This document shows, piece by piece, positions 26,576-34,930 of a stretch of 59,591 nucleotides of DNA. Each line of letters opens with the position of its first letter. Position 1 is the first letter of the stretch. Source of the stretch: Bacteroidia bacterium 43-41. GTDB taxonomy: Bacteria; Bacteroidota; Bacteroidia; Bacteroidales; Dysgonomonadaceae. Where the stretch lies: assembly GCA_001898165.1 (NCBI GenBank), contig MKTD01000038.1, forward strand, positions 1 through 59,591, given 5' to 3'. Both the position numbers and the translations under genes were made by a program. The notes beneath the pieces are model-generated. The model did no database searches. It saw only the letters and a program-made list of their open reading frames with translations, and was not told the origin of the DNA.

Positions 26576-29500
26576 GTTTCCGATTTTCTACTGGTGGATA
26601 AATACATATACATTGCCGGAACAACAAACAACGTCAACAGTGTGGAGATGAGCATTCCCCCCACTACGGCAATACCCATTGCGATACGCCCGTTGGCCCC
26701 TTCTCCGGTTGCCAATGCAAGCGGAAGCAATCCGAGAATTGTGGAGATGCTTGTCATTAAAATAGGCCGCAACCGCTGGATAGATGCGCCCATTACAGCT
26801 TCGTGCTTGCTCATTCCCGCTGACTGGCGTTGGTTGGCAAACTCAACGATAAGAATTCCGTTCTTGGCAACCAACCCGATCAACATAATGATCCCGATTT
26901 GACTGTAAATATTCATCGTAACGCCGAACAACCACATAAAGAGCAATGCACCGAAAACCGCTAAAGGAACGGTAAGCATTATCACGAAGGGGTCTTTGAA
27001 ACTCTCGAACTGCGCTGCCAATACCAGGAAAATAAGTACAATGGCCAACCCGAAAGCGAAAAGCAAACTGGATGAACTTTCGCGAAAGTTTCTCGATTCA
27101 CCTTCCAAAGCCGTCCTGAAAGTATCGTCGAGCACTTCCGACGCAATCCTGTCCATCTCTTCCAATCCCTCGCCCAGCGAATAACCTTGCGCCAATCCGG
27201 CAGAAACGGTTGCGGAGTTAAATCGGTTGTACCGGTATAGCTGCGGCGGGGCAACGGTCTCTTCCAGTTTTACTAAATTGTCCATCTGTATCATCTGTCC
27301 CGAAGAGTTTTTCAGGTAAATCGTCTTCAGGTCGAGCGGCGTATTCCGTTGTTGGCGGTTTATTTCGCCCAGCACCTGGTATTGTTTTCCGTTCATGTAA
27401 AAATACCCCATGCGCTGGCCGCTCAATGCATATTGCAGCGTTTGCCCGATATCGCGGGTGCTTATGCCCAGCAAGGCAGCCTTATCCCTGTCGATCACGA
27501 CCCGGGTTTCGGGCTTGGTGAACTTCAGGTTTACGTCTGCCATCTGAAAGTAAGGGCTTTGATTCACTTTTTCCATAAACGGCGGGATAAACTCCTGAAG
27601 TTTTTCGATATTGGGCGCTTGCAGGATATACTGGATAGGCATTCCCCCACGGCGTCCGCCGAAAGTGGACTGCTGTTGCACAAATGCACGTGCCGCCGTC
27701 TGGTTTCGAACCGCCACCGATAAAGCATCGGCTATCTCCATCTGGCTTCTTTCCCGTTTTTTTATATCCGGCAAAACCATCCGGACCATTCCGAAACTCC
27801 CCCTGATCATGGTGATGTTCGATTCGCGCTCCCATGCAACAGAATCGGCAATCCTCGAAATATTTTCGGTATAATCCCTTGTAAATTCATAAGTCGCCCC
27901 TTCGGGTGTAGAAGTCCTGATCATAACCTGCGAACGATCCTCCAACGGCGCCATCTCGGCTGGAATGACATTCCATAAAACTACAATAAGCACCAAAGCG
28001 GCTCCCGTAATCGGATAAATCAGCCACCTGCGGTGAAGGAACAACTTCAGTGATTTATTGTAAAAGGCATTCATCGCCTGGAAGAACTTCTCCGTTTTTT
28101 CATAGATCTTATCGTGCTTCTCTTTCTTTTTCAGCAGTTTTGACGAGAGCATCGGGACAAAGGATAACGCTACAAAAGACGAAATAATCACCGCGCCCGA
28201 GATCACGATACTGAATTCCCGGAATAGCCTGCCCGTCATTCCTTCGAGGAAGATAATCGGGAAAAATATGGCAACCAGCGTAATGGTCGTAGATATGACG
28301 GCGAAAAATATCTCCTTAGACCCTTCCACGGCTGCCTCCTTGGGAGACATCCCCCGCTCCACTTTAAAATAAATGTTTTCGACCACCACAATGGCATCGT
28401 CCACCACCAGGCCCACCGAAAGCACCACCGCAAGCATGGAGAGCACGTTGATGGAAAATCCGGCCAGATACATGACAAAGAATGTTCCGATAAGCGAGAT
28501 GGGGATGACCAATGTAGGGATAAGCGTCACGCGGGTGTTCCTCAAGAACAGGAAAATAACCAGGACCACCAGTGCAAAGGCGACCAGAACCGTAGTTTGT
28601 ACTTCAGAGATAGAGGCGCGTATAAAACGCGTATTATCGAAAGCGATATCGAGTTTAACATCTTCGGGCAGGTCTTTGCGCATCTGCTCTATTCTCAAGG
28701 CCGCCTCGTTGGCAATCACAATCTGATTGGCCCCGGGCTGCGGAATGATGACACAACTGACCATTGGAATACCGTTACGCCTGAGAATATTTTTCCGGTT
28801 TTCCGTATCAAGTTCGGCCGTTCCAATGTCGCTAAACCTCACGATACGGTAATCGTCCTCGATGATAACCATATTATTAAACTCTTCGGGGGTCTGCATC
28901 AATCCCATAGTGCGGATAGATTGCTCAATATGATCGCCTTCGATGCTTCCGGCCGGCAATTCAATATTTTCCCTATCCAGGGCGCTCTTTACATCCATTG
29001 GAGTGATATTGTAGGACGCCATCCTTACCGGATCGAGCCACAAACGCATCGAATACCGGTTTTCGCCCCAAATCTCCACCGCGCTCACGTTAGAGATCGT
29101 CTGCAAACGCTCTTTCACCGTAAGATCAGCAATCTCAGACAGTTGCAACAAAGAACGCATGGGGCTCTCCACCGTTACCTGCATAATCGGGTCGGCATCG
29201 GCGTCAGCTTTTGCCACTGTCGGCGGGTCAGCATCGCGCGGAAGATACCGCATTGCCCTGGAAACCTTGTCGCGAACATCGTTGGCGGCCGTTTCCATAT
29301 CAACGCTCAATTCAAACTCAACCGTTATTCTCGAACTTCCCTGGCTGCTTTGGCTCATCAGCGAACGGATTCCGGGGATACCGTTGATATTTTGTTCAAG
29401 CGGCTCGGTAATCTGATTTTCGATCACCTCGGCATTAGCACCCGGATATCCCACTGCAACCGTGATGACGGGATTGTCCACGTTGGGGTACTCACGCACG

Positions 29501-29598
29501 GCAAGGCTGGTATATCCGATTACCCCGAAGATAACAATAACCAGCACCAATACCGTAGCCAATACCGGACGATTTATACTTAGCTCGGATAACGTCAT
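26563..29598 (-). CDS. RND-family multidrug efflux permease (AcrB-type)
   Basis: The 1011-residue protein has 12 predicted membrane helices in two repeats. It begins TLSELSINRPVLATVLVLVI and contains YPNVDNPVITVAVGYPGANA and GLVVDDAIVVVENIYF, which carries the proton-relay Asp pair. It uses the proton gradient to export drugs, bile salts or similar compounds. It follows the adaptor gene by four bases. Substrate unknown. Confidence 0.93.
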   Translation of the reverse strand: MTLSELSINRPVLATVLVLVIVIFGVIGYTSLAVREYPNVDNPVITVAVGYPGANAEVIENQITEPLEQNINGIPGIRSLMSQSSQGSSRITVEFELSVDMETAANDVRDKVSRAMRYLPRDADPPTVAKADADADPIMQVTVESPMRSLLQLSEIADLTVKERLQTISNVSAVEIWGENRYSMRLWLDPVRMASYNITPMDVKSALDRENIELPAGSIEGDHIEQSIRTMGLMQTPEEFNNMVIIEDDYRIVRFSDIGTAELDTENRKNILRRNGIPMVSCVIIPQPGANQIVIANEAALRIEQMRKDLPEDVKLDIAFDNTRFIRASISEVQTTVLVAFALVVLVIFLFLRNTRVTLIPTLVIPISLIGTFFVMYLAGFSINVLSMLAVVLSVGLVVDDAIVVVENIYFKVERGMSPKEAAVEGSKEIFFAVISTTITLVAIFFPIIFLEGMTGRLFREFSIVISGAVIISSFVALSFVPMLSSKLLKKKEKHDKIYEKTEKFFQAMNAFYNKSLKLFLHRRWLIYPITGAALVLIVVLWNVIPAEMAPLEDRSQVMIRTSTPEGATYEFTRDYTENISRIADSVAWERESNITMIRGSFGMVRMVLPDIKKRERSQMEIADALSVAVRNQTAARAFVQQQSTFGGRRGGMPIQYILQAPNIEKLQEFIPPFMEKVNQSPYFQMADVNLKFTKPETRVVIDRDKAALLGISTRDIGQTLQYALSGQRMGYFYMNGKQYQVLGEINRQQRNTPLDLKTIYLKNSSGQMIQMDNLVKLEETVAPPQLYRYNRFNSATVSAGLAQGYSLGEGLEEMDRIASEVLDDTFRTALEGESRNFRESSSSLLFAFGLAIVLIFLVLAAQFESFKDPFVIMLTVPLAVFGALLFMWLFGVTMNIYSQIGIIMLIGLVAKNGILIVEFANQRQSAGMSKHEAVMGASIQRLRPILMTSISTILGLLPLALATGEGANGRIAMGIAVVGGMLISTLLTLFVVPAMYMYLSTSRKSETCLD

Positions 29599-29602
29599 AC
29601 CA

Positions 29603-30703
29603 TCATTCTATTTCTGAAATTTTTACCGGCAACCCTTCTCTCAACTGCATCACACCGGTTGTGAGCAAAGTATCTCCTGCGGAAAGCCCGGAAAGCACCT
29701 GCACCGAGGAGGAGGTCCTATAGCCCTTGGTTATCTCCACTTCCCGGGCTGCCCCGTTTTTGTAAACGTATGCGATATCCCTGCCCATTTCGGAAATGCT
29801 CGAAATACTGGGAATAACAATGGCATCGGGGATTTCTCTTATTAAGGTCTGAATGGATGCAGAGATGCCCGGTTTTAGTTTTCCTCCGGGATTTGCATAT
29901 CGCGCGCGGGCTTTCAATGTCAGCGTCTTGGGATCCAATTGCGATTCCACGGCATAAACCACAGCCTTGTATGTATCTAAGTCGTTGGCTACCGTAAACG
30001 ATATTTCCGCGCCGGGCGGTATTTGCCTGACCTGATTTTCGTTCATGGAGAATTCCAATTTCAAAGGCGAAATTTTCGTCAGCCTCGAAACGATCACGGC
30101 AGGTGAGGCATACGCTCCCACACTAACCTGCCGTAAACCGATAACACCGCTGAATGGCGCTCTCAATTCGGTTTGTGCAATTCTCGACTTTATCAGGTCG
30201 ATATCGGCTTTCAACTTTTCCAGCTCGGTGGTTACCGTTTGATATGTTTCCTGGCTCACAGCATCTTTCTCCAGCAGCGTTCCCTGCCTGTAAACCCGAT
30301 CCTGTGCCAGGGGAAGTTGGGTCTGAAGTTTTCTTAATTCAGCTTGTAAAGGCGCATCGTTTACCTTGGCAAGCAGCTCTCCCTGATTAACGAAAGATCC
30401 TTCCTGAAAATAAATGTGGGTGATCTTGCCGGATGTTTCAAAAATAAGGTCAACTTCTTCCTCAGGCAATAAAATACCCCGGGCAATGTAGAGGTCGCTA
30501 CGCAAAGTTTGCGGCTGCAAAACCATAGCGGTCACGCTCAACGGTTGCCTTCCGGCTCCTCCGCCACCTCTTCCTGGTGGGCGCTGAGTTTGCGTTTGCT
30601 GATTATCCTGAGAAAACATCGATTTTATTTTCGGGAAAAAGGCCATTCCCAAAATCAACAGGCCTATAACTGTAAATACTGTAATTTTGGTATTTTTGTT
30701 CAT
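29603..30703 (-). CDS. RND efflux periplasmic adaptor (HlyD/MFP family)
   Basis: ATG at 30703 is preferred; a TTG four codons upstream is in frame. The 366-residue protein has an N-terminal anchor (ITVFTVIGLLILGMAFFP), a Gly/Pro-rich linker with GRGGGGAGR, a lipoyl/hairpin region (LIFETSGKITHIYFQEGSFV, then LRAPFSGVIGLRQVSVGAYA) and a membrane-proximal end. It bridges the RND pump and the TolC channel. First gene of the efflux operon. Confidence 0.9.
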   Translation of the reverse strand: MNKNTKITVFTVIGLLILGMAFFPKIKSMFSQDNQQTQTQRPPGRGGGGAGRQPLSVTAMVLQPQTLRSDLYIARGILLPEEEVDLIFETSGKITHIYFQEGSFVNQGELLAKVNDAPLQAELRKLQTQLPLAQDRVYRQGTLLEKDAVSQETYQTVTTELEKLKADIDLIKSRIAQTELRAPFSGVIGLRQVSVGAYASPAVIVSRLTKISPLKLEFSMNENQVRQIPPGAEISFTVANDLDTYKAVVYAVESQLDPKTLTLKARARYANPGGKLKPGISASIQTLIREIPDAIVIPSISSISEMGRDIAYVYKNGAAREVEITKGYRTSSSVQVLSGLSAGDTLLTTGVMQLREGLPVKISEIE

Positions 30704-30806
30704 TAGTAAGTCCAAATTTGGCCAAATTTAGCTATTAAAAATTATATTACAGGATACGAATGCCCAAAATCGACATATCGGACAATTTAATCGACGAAAA
30801 ACACTA

Positions 30807-30929
30807 TTAAACCTTCTTAGGCTTACACGCTTGTTTTTCCTTTTTTACTTTTGCGCCGCATTTCTTACATTCGTATTTCGGCTCTTTGGCATCTTTGAAA
30901 TCGTCGTCTTTGCAAGCTGTCTTACCCAT
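30807..30929 (-). CDS. Tiny Lys/Cys-rich protein
   Basis: ATG at 30929 to TAA at 30807 encodes 40 residues. The middle carries a CKKCGAKV knuckle flanked by two further Cys (TACKDDD and KQACKPKK), a possible zinc ribbon with four Cys. A quarter or more of the residues are Lys. The pattern and position (between the efflux operon and a hairpin repeat) suggest a genuine small gene; role unknown. Confidence 0.6.
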   Translation of the reverse strand: MGKTACKDDDFKDAKEPKYECKKCGAKVKKEKQACKPKKV

Positions 30930-30973
30930 TCTGTCTTTTACCGGATAAAACAGCCAAAAATCTATTTTTGTTT

Positions 30974-31062
30974 AGAGACTGTTTAAACTTCTCACTTTCG
31001 CATGCATCAACTACTCATAAATGCGCGAAACTTGAATAGCAAAACAAATTTAAACAGTCTCT
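30974..31062. repeat. MITE-like element with 14-bp inverted termini
   Basis: AGAGACTGTTTAAA at 30974-30987 is repeated as its exact inverse TTTAAACAGTCTCT at 31049-31062. Inside, TTTCGCATG and ATGCGCGAAA also pair in part. No open frame lies within. The right end touches the stop codon of the fimbrillin gene. It resembles a small non-autonomous IS derivative. Confidence 0.6.
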
Positions 31063-32345
31063 TAACGACCGGCAAGAATAAATTCGTAAGCAGTAACATT
31101 CTGCATCCCTATCGATCCGTAATAAGGGCCGATATTCCCTTTTAGTTTCACTTCCTTGCCTAAGTTTTCCGGGTGTGTTTTCAGGTTCAGGTTTTCTCTG
31201 ATTTCTCCCGTAGGAAGAGATACGGGAAATGTTTTTGAACCACTCGTTTCAACGGGCGATTCGGCCAAGGCAAGAGAGGTAACTTTAATTTGACCATTAT
31301 CTGCAAGGTCGTTGGAAAAAGAGCCTACAGTAGTACCACTGTAATATCCCACAATATATCCTCTTACCCAAGCGCCATTTATTGGTGATAAATTTCGGGC
31401 ATCCTCAACGGTGTACGGATTTTCCGGGGTTCCGCCTCCAACGGGCCGGTAAATCTTGGAATCTTTCACCACGGTCGCCATTTCACCGGGGCCGTCCAGC
31501 CAACCGGAAATGCTTGTCGTTGCGCTGAGCGGCGATCTGGTATCTAACACAATAGTATATATGTACTTGTACCCCGATTCAAATTTTGTGATGTTCACTG
31601 CGCTATTCAGATCATACACATAACTGTATTCTCCGTTAATAATTTCCAGTGTTGCGTCCGTAAGGCTCCCGGCAGGTAAAACAATGGCTTCGGCAGATGC
31701 CCCGTCGCCACTCATTTTCATCTCGATATTTCCTTTTCCGGAAGTTGTTTGCGACTTATCCGCCAGAGAAAATTTTCCTTTAGTATCGACACCTTTTATC
31801 GTGACCGCGACATCCTTCAGTGCCGATCCGTCAATTGTCCCAAGATGAACTATTATCTTTGATAACTGGTGAGAGAAGTCGAGATCGACAAATGTTGAAT
31901 TTTTATTCAAACCTGTAGCATTATTTGAATACAACAGGTCAATTGCCGCCTGGTCAGCCTGGTCAGTCACATCAACAGAATATTCAAAAGCGGCACTGAC
32001 GGTTCCGTGAGGATAATAGGCAATAAAATCCACACCTGCCCCGTCTATCGGGAACTTAACATCGTGAGCAACAGCGACCGGGTTAAAAGCGCCATCACCT
32101 TCGGTTATGTATTTCGCATTTTTTGCCAGGACAGATTCCGCAGAAAGCCCTTCTCCTGCCGTTATCATATAAATTCCAATGACATCTCCCTCCGACCATG
32201 TATCGTTTGCAACCCGTGTTTTCACACCATCAATACGGGCTTTTACCCTGATACTTCTGTTTATGATTGAAAAATCAATTTTTTCGCCTTCACAGGAAAA
32301 TAAAAACAACAGCATCAGAAATAAGAGTAAATGATTCGTTTTCAT
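31062..32345 (-). CDS. Fimbrillin family lipoprotein with C-terminal DUF6359-like domain
   Basis: The 427-residue protein has a lipoprotein signal (LLLFLMLLFLFSC). A Mfa/FimA-like beta-sandwich region follows, with RVANDTWSEGDVIGIYM, FIAYYPHG and FSHQLSKIIVHL, ending at ISGWLDGPG. A second domain from about residue 300 (NPYTVEDARN, then WVRGYIVGYYSGT) is OB-fold-like, as in DUF6359. It stands alone, away from the main fimbrial operon at 40-57 kb. It is closely framed by copies of the AGAGACTGTTTAAA repeat: one 2-15 bases upstream of the ATG and one at the stop. Likely surface exposed; partner unknown. Confidence 0.78.
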   Translation of the reverse strand: MKTNHLLLFLMLLFLFSCEGEKIDFSIINRSIRVKARIDGVKTRVANDTWSEGDVIGIYMITAGEGLSAESVLAKNAKYITEGDGAFNPVAVAHDVKFPIDGAGVDFIAYYPHGTVSAAFEYSVDVTDQADQAAIDLLYSNNATGLNKNSTFVDLDFSHQLSKIIVHLGTIDGSALKDVAVTIKGVDTKGKFSLADKSQTTSGKGNIEMKMSGDGASAEAIVLPAGSLTDATLEIINGEYSYVYDLNSAVNITKFESGYKYIYTIVLDTRSPLSATTSISGWLDGPGEMATVVKDSKIYRPVGGGTPENPYTVEDARNLSPINGAWVRGYIVGYYSGTTVGSFSNDLADNGQIKVTSLALAESPVETSGSKTFPVSLPTGEIRENLNLKTHPENLGKEVKLKGNIGPYYGSIGMQNVTAYEFILAGR

Positions 32346-32346
32346 A

Positions 32347-32360
32347 TTTAAACAGTCTCT
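32347..32360 (-). repeat. Third copy of the AGAGACTGTTTAAA terminal repeat
   Basis: The 14-bp sequence is identical to the left terminus of the MITE-like element and lies directly before the fimbrillin start codon. Confidence 0.7.
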
Positions 32361-32480
32361 AAGAATTAATTCGACAAGTTAATAAGAGAAAATAGAATTT
32401 CCAAGCAAATCTGCCTGTTTTTAATACAATTATGTTTTTCGACATAAAATGTCCTGTTTGTATCCGGCTAAAAACGACCG

Positions 32481-32512
32481 TTGCTCCTTTTGATATTTTT
32501 TATTTATCTTTG
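32481..32512 (+). promoter_or_regulatory. Promoter of ffh
   Basis: TTG (32481-32483), a 21-base spacer and TATCTTTG (32505-32512), 23 bases before the ATG. Confidence 0.6.
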
Positions 32513-32535
32513 TAACCCAATATAAAAAATTTGTT

Positions 32536-33861
32536 ATGTTCGAAAATTTAAGTGACAGGCTGGAAAGGTCGTTCAAGATACTGAAAGGTGAAGGAAAAAT
32601 CACCGAAATTAATGTTGCCGAAACGCTGAAAGATGTTCGTCGCGCACTGCTTGATGCCGACGTAAACTACAAGACCGCCAAAGAATTTACCGAAAACGTC
32701 CGGCAAAAAGCGCTCGGCCAGGACGTGCTTACAGCCGTGAAGCCGCATCAGTTGATGGTGAAGATTGTTCACGATGAATTAGCCGTTTTAATGGGTGAAA
32801 CCGCTACCGACATCAATATCAAAGGTAATCCGGCCATTATTTTGATGTCGGGCCTGCAAGGTTCGGGAAAGACCACATTCTCGGGCAAGTTGGCCAATAT
32901 GTTGAAATCGAAACGCGGGAAAAATCCGCTTTTGGTCGCCGGCGACGTATATCGCCCGGCTGCCATTCAGCAGCTGAAGATATTGGGAGAACAGATTGGC
33001 GTACCGGTCTATTCCGAAGAAGAGAATAAAAATCCGGTTAAGATTGCTCAAAATGCCGTTCTGTATGCCAAACAACACGGAAAAGACCTGGTAATTATAG
33101 ATACCGCCGGACGCCTGGCTATCGATGAGATGATGATGACTGAGATTACCGCCATCAAAGACGCGGTTAATCCACAGGAAATACTTTTCGTGGTAGATGC
33201 CATGACTGGCCAGGATGCGGTGAATACGGCAAAAGAGTTCAATGATCGGCTAAACTTCAACGGGGTTGTCCTTACCAAACTCGATGGAGATACCCGTGGA
33301 GGTGCCGCCCTATCTATCCGCTCGGTGGTGAATAAGCCGATAAAGTTTGTGGGAACAGGTGAAAAGCTGGATGCCATTGACATTTTCCATCCGGGACGTA
33401 TGGCTGACCGGATTCTCGGTATGGGCGATATTGTTTCGTTGGTTGAAAAGGCACAAGAGCAATACGACGAAGAAGAAGCCCGCCGGTTACAAAAGAAAAT
33501 CGCTAAAAACCAGTTCGACTTCAACGATTTCATCGCCCAGATCCAACAAATCAAAAAGATGGGTAACCTGAAAGATTTGGCTTCGATGATCCCCGGTGTG
33601 GGAAAACAAATAAAGGACCTGGATATTGACGATGATGCTTTCAAAAACATCGAAGCCATTATCCGCTCCATGACTCCTAAAGAAAGGACCAATCCCGAAA
33701 TCCTGAACGGAAGCCGCAGGGCACGCATAGCTAAAGGAAGCGGGACCAACGTGCAGGAGGTGAACAACCTTCTCAAGCAATTCGACCAGACCCGGAAAAT
33801 GATGCATGCAATGACAACAGGCGGCGGCAAGGCAATGATGAGGAATATGAGAAGAAGATAA
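32536..33861 (+). CDS. ffh: Signal recognition particle protein Ffh
   Basis: The 441-residue GTPase has the N domain, then G motifs [23 protein letters not shown] and [14 protein letters not shown]. The Met-rich M domain (from about 325) has MRNMRRR at the end. With SRP RNA it targets nascent membrane and secreted proteins to FtsY. It is followed after 14 bases by folD, so the two are probably cotranscribed. Confidence 0.97.
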   Translation: MFENLSDRLERSFKILKGEGKITEINVAETLKDVRRALLDADVNYKTAKEFTENVRQKALGQDVLTAVKPHQLMVKIVHDELAVLMGETATDINIKGNPAIILMSGLQGSGKTTFSGKLANMLKSKRGKNPLLVAGDVYRPAAIQQLKILGEQIGVPVYSEEENKNPVKIAQNAVLYAKQHGKDLVIIDTAGRLAIDEMMMTEITAIKDAVNPQEILFVVDAMTGQDAVNTAKEFNDRLNFNGVVLTKLDGDTRGGAALSIRSVVNKPIKFVGTGEKLDAIDIFHPGRMADRILGMGDIVSLVEKAQEQYDEEEARRLQKKIAKNQFDFNDFIAQIQQIKKMGNLKDLASMIPGVGKQIKDLDIDDDAFKNIEAIIRSMTPKERTNPEILNGSRRARIAKGSGTNVQEVNNLLKQFDQTRKMMHAMTTGGGKAMMRNMRRR

Positions 33862-33875
33862 GAAACGGAGGATAT

Positions 33876-34751
33876 ATGCAATTAATCGATGGAAAAGCCG
33901 TAGCGGCACAAATCAAAAAAGAAATAGCCGGAGAGGTGGCGCAAATCAAGGCTGATGGCGGTAAAACACCCCATCTGGCAGCAGTGCTTGTTGGACACGA
34001 CGGGGGGAGCGAAACTTATGTAGCCAGCAAGGTCCGCGCTTGTGAAGAAGTGGGGTTTAAATCAACCCTGATCCGTTACGAAGACGATGTAACCGAAGAA
34101 GAGCTGCTCGCTTGTGTGGATAAGCTCAATAACGATGCCGATGTGGACGGATTTATCGTCCAACTGCCGTTACCCAAACATATCTCGGAAGAGAAGATCA
34201 CGGAGGCCATCGATTATCGCAAAGATGTGGACGGATTTCATCCCGTAAACGTAGGGCGGATGGCCATCGGGCTCCCCTGCTTCCTTTCGGCTACACCGTC
34301 GGGAATAACAGAACTCCTTAAACGATACAAGATTGAAACCGCAGGAAAGCATTGTGTCATCTTGGGCAGAAGCAATATCGTGGGTAAACCCGCCGCCTTG
34401 TTAATGATGCAAAAAGGATACCCCGGCGACTGTACGGTGACCGTATGCCATAGCCGCACGAGAAACATCAGGGAAATATGTCTCCAGGCAGACATTATCA
34501 TCGCGGCGTTGGGTGTTCCCGAATTTTTAAAAGCCGATATGGTAAAAGAAGGTGCGGTTGTTATCGATGTGGGGACGACCCGCGTTCCGAGCGACAAGAC
34601 CAAATCGGGATTTAAGCTTACCGGCGATGTTGCTTTCGATGAAGTGGCCCCTAAATGCAGTTACATTACTCCGGTACCGGGCGGAGTCGGACCAATGACT
34701 ATTGTATCCCTGTTAAAAAATACATTGTTAGCCGGAAAGAGGAAAATATAA
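33876..34751 (+). CDS. folD: Bifunctional methylenetetrahydrofolate dehydrogenase / methenyltetrahydrofolate cyclohydrolase FolD
   Basis: The 291-residue protein carries [10 protein letters not shown] with the catalytic Lys nearby, [11 protein letters not shown], the NADP-binding [14 protein letters not shown] and the closing [12 protein letters not shown]. It interconverts 5,10-methylene-, methenyl- and 10-formyl-THF in the cytosol. Normal length, directly after ffh. Confidence 0.96.
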   Translation: MQLIDGKAVAAQIKKEIAGEVAQIKADGGKTPHLAAVLVGHDGGSETYVASKVRACEEVGFKSTLIRYEDDVTEEELLACVDKLNNDADVDGFIVQLPLPKHISEEKITEAIDYRKDVDGFHPVNVGRMAIGLPCFLSATPSGITELLKRYKIETAGKHCVILGRSNIVGKPAALLMMQKGYPGDCTVTVCHSRTRNIREICLQADIIIAALGVPEFLKADMVKEGAVVIDVGTTRVPSDKTKSGFKLTGDVAFDEVAPKCSYITPVPGGVGPMTIVSLLKNTLLAGKRKI

Positions 34752-34802
34752 AAAAACATCAAAAAAATATCAAAAAAAGGACAATATTTTAAATATTTAG
34801 GT

Positions 34803-34810
34803 TATATTTG
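34803..34810 (+). promoter_or_regulatory. -7 box for the hybrid kinase gene
   Basis: TATATTTG matches TAnnTTTG, 120 bases before the start codon; no clear -33 element. Confidence 0.45.
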
Positions 34811-34930
34811 CGGACTATTCATAATTTGCATTTTATAAAATCGCACGCGTTGATCTTTGTTTGGTCATGTGAGAATCAGGGTGTCTAATAATTGCGACGT
34901 TTATAATTCTGTTTTTAATAAGTTATTGAT

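Noticed and set aside
28597-29583. 328-codon open frame on the plus strand inside the RND permease gene
   Set aside because: It is fully antisense to a clear AcrB-type gene, rich in His/Arg and has no domain-like sequence; a shadow of high-GC coding.
33048-33881. 277-codon open frame antisense to ffh
   Set aside because: Ser/Phe-rich content typical of the reverse of a Lys/Glu-rich gene; ffh on the plus strand has all motifs.
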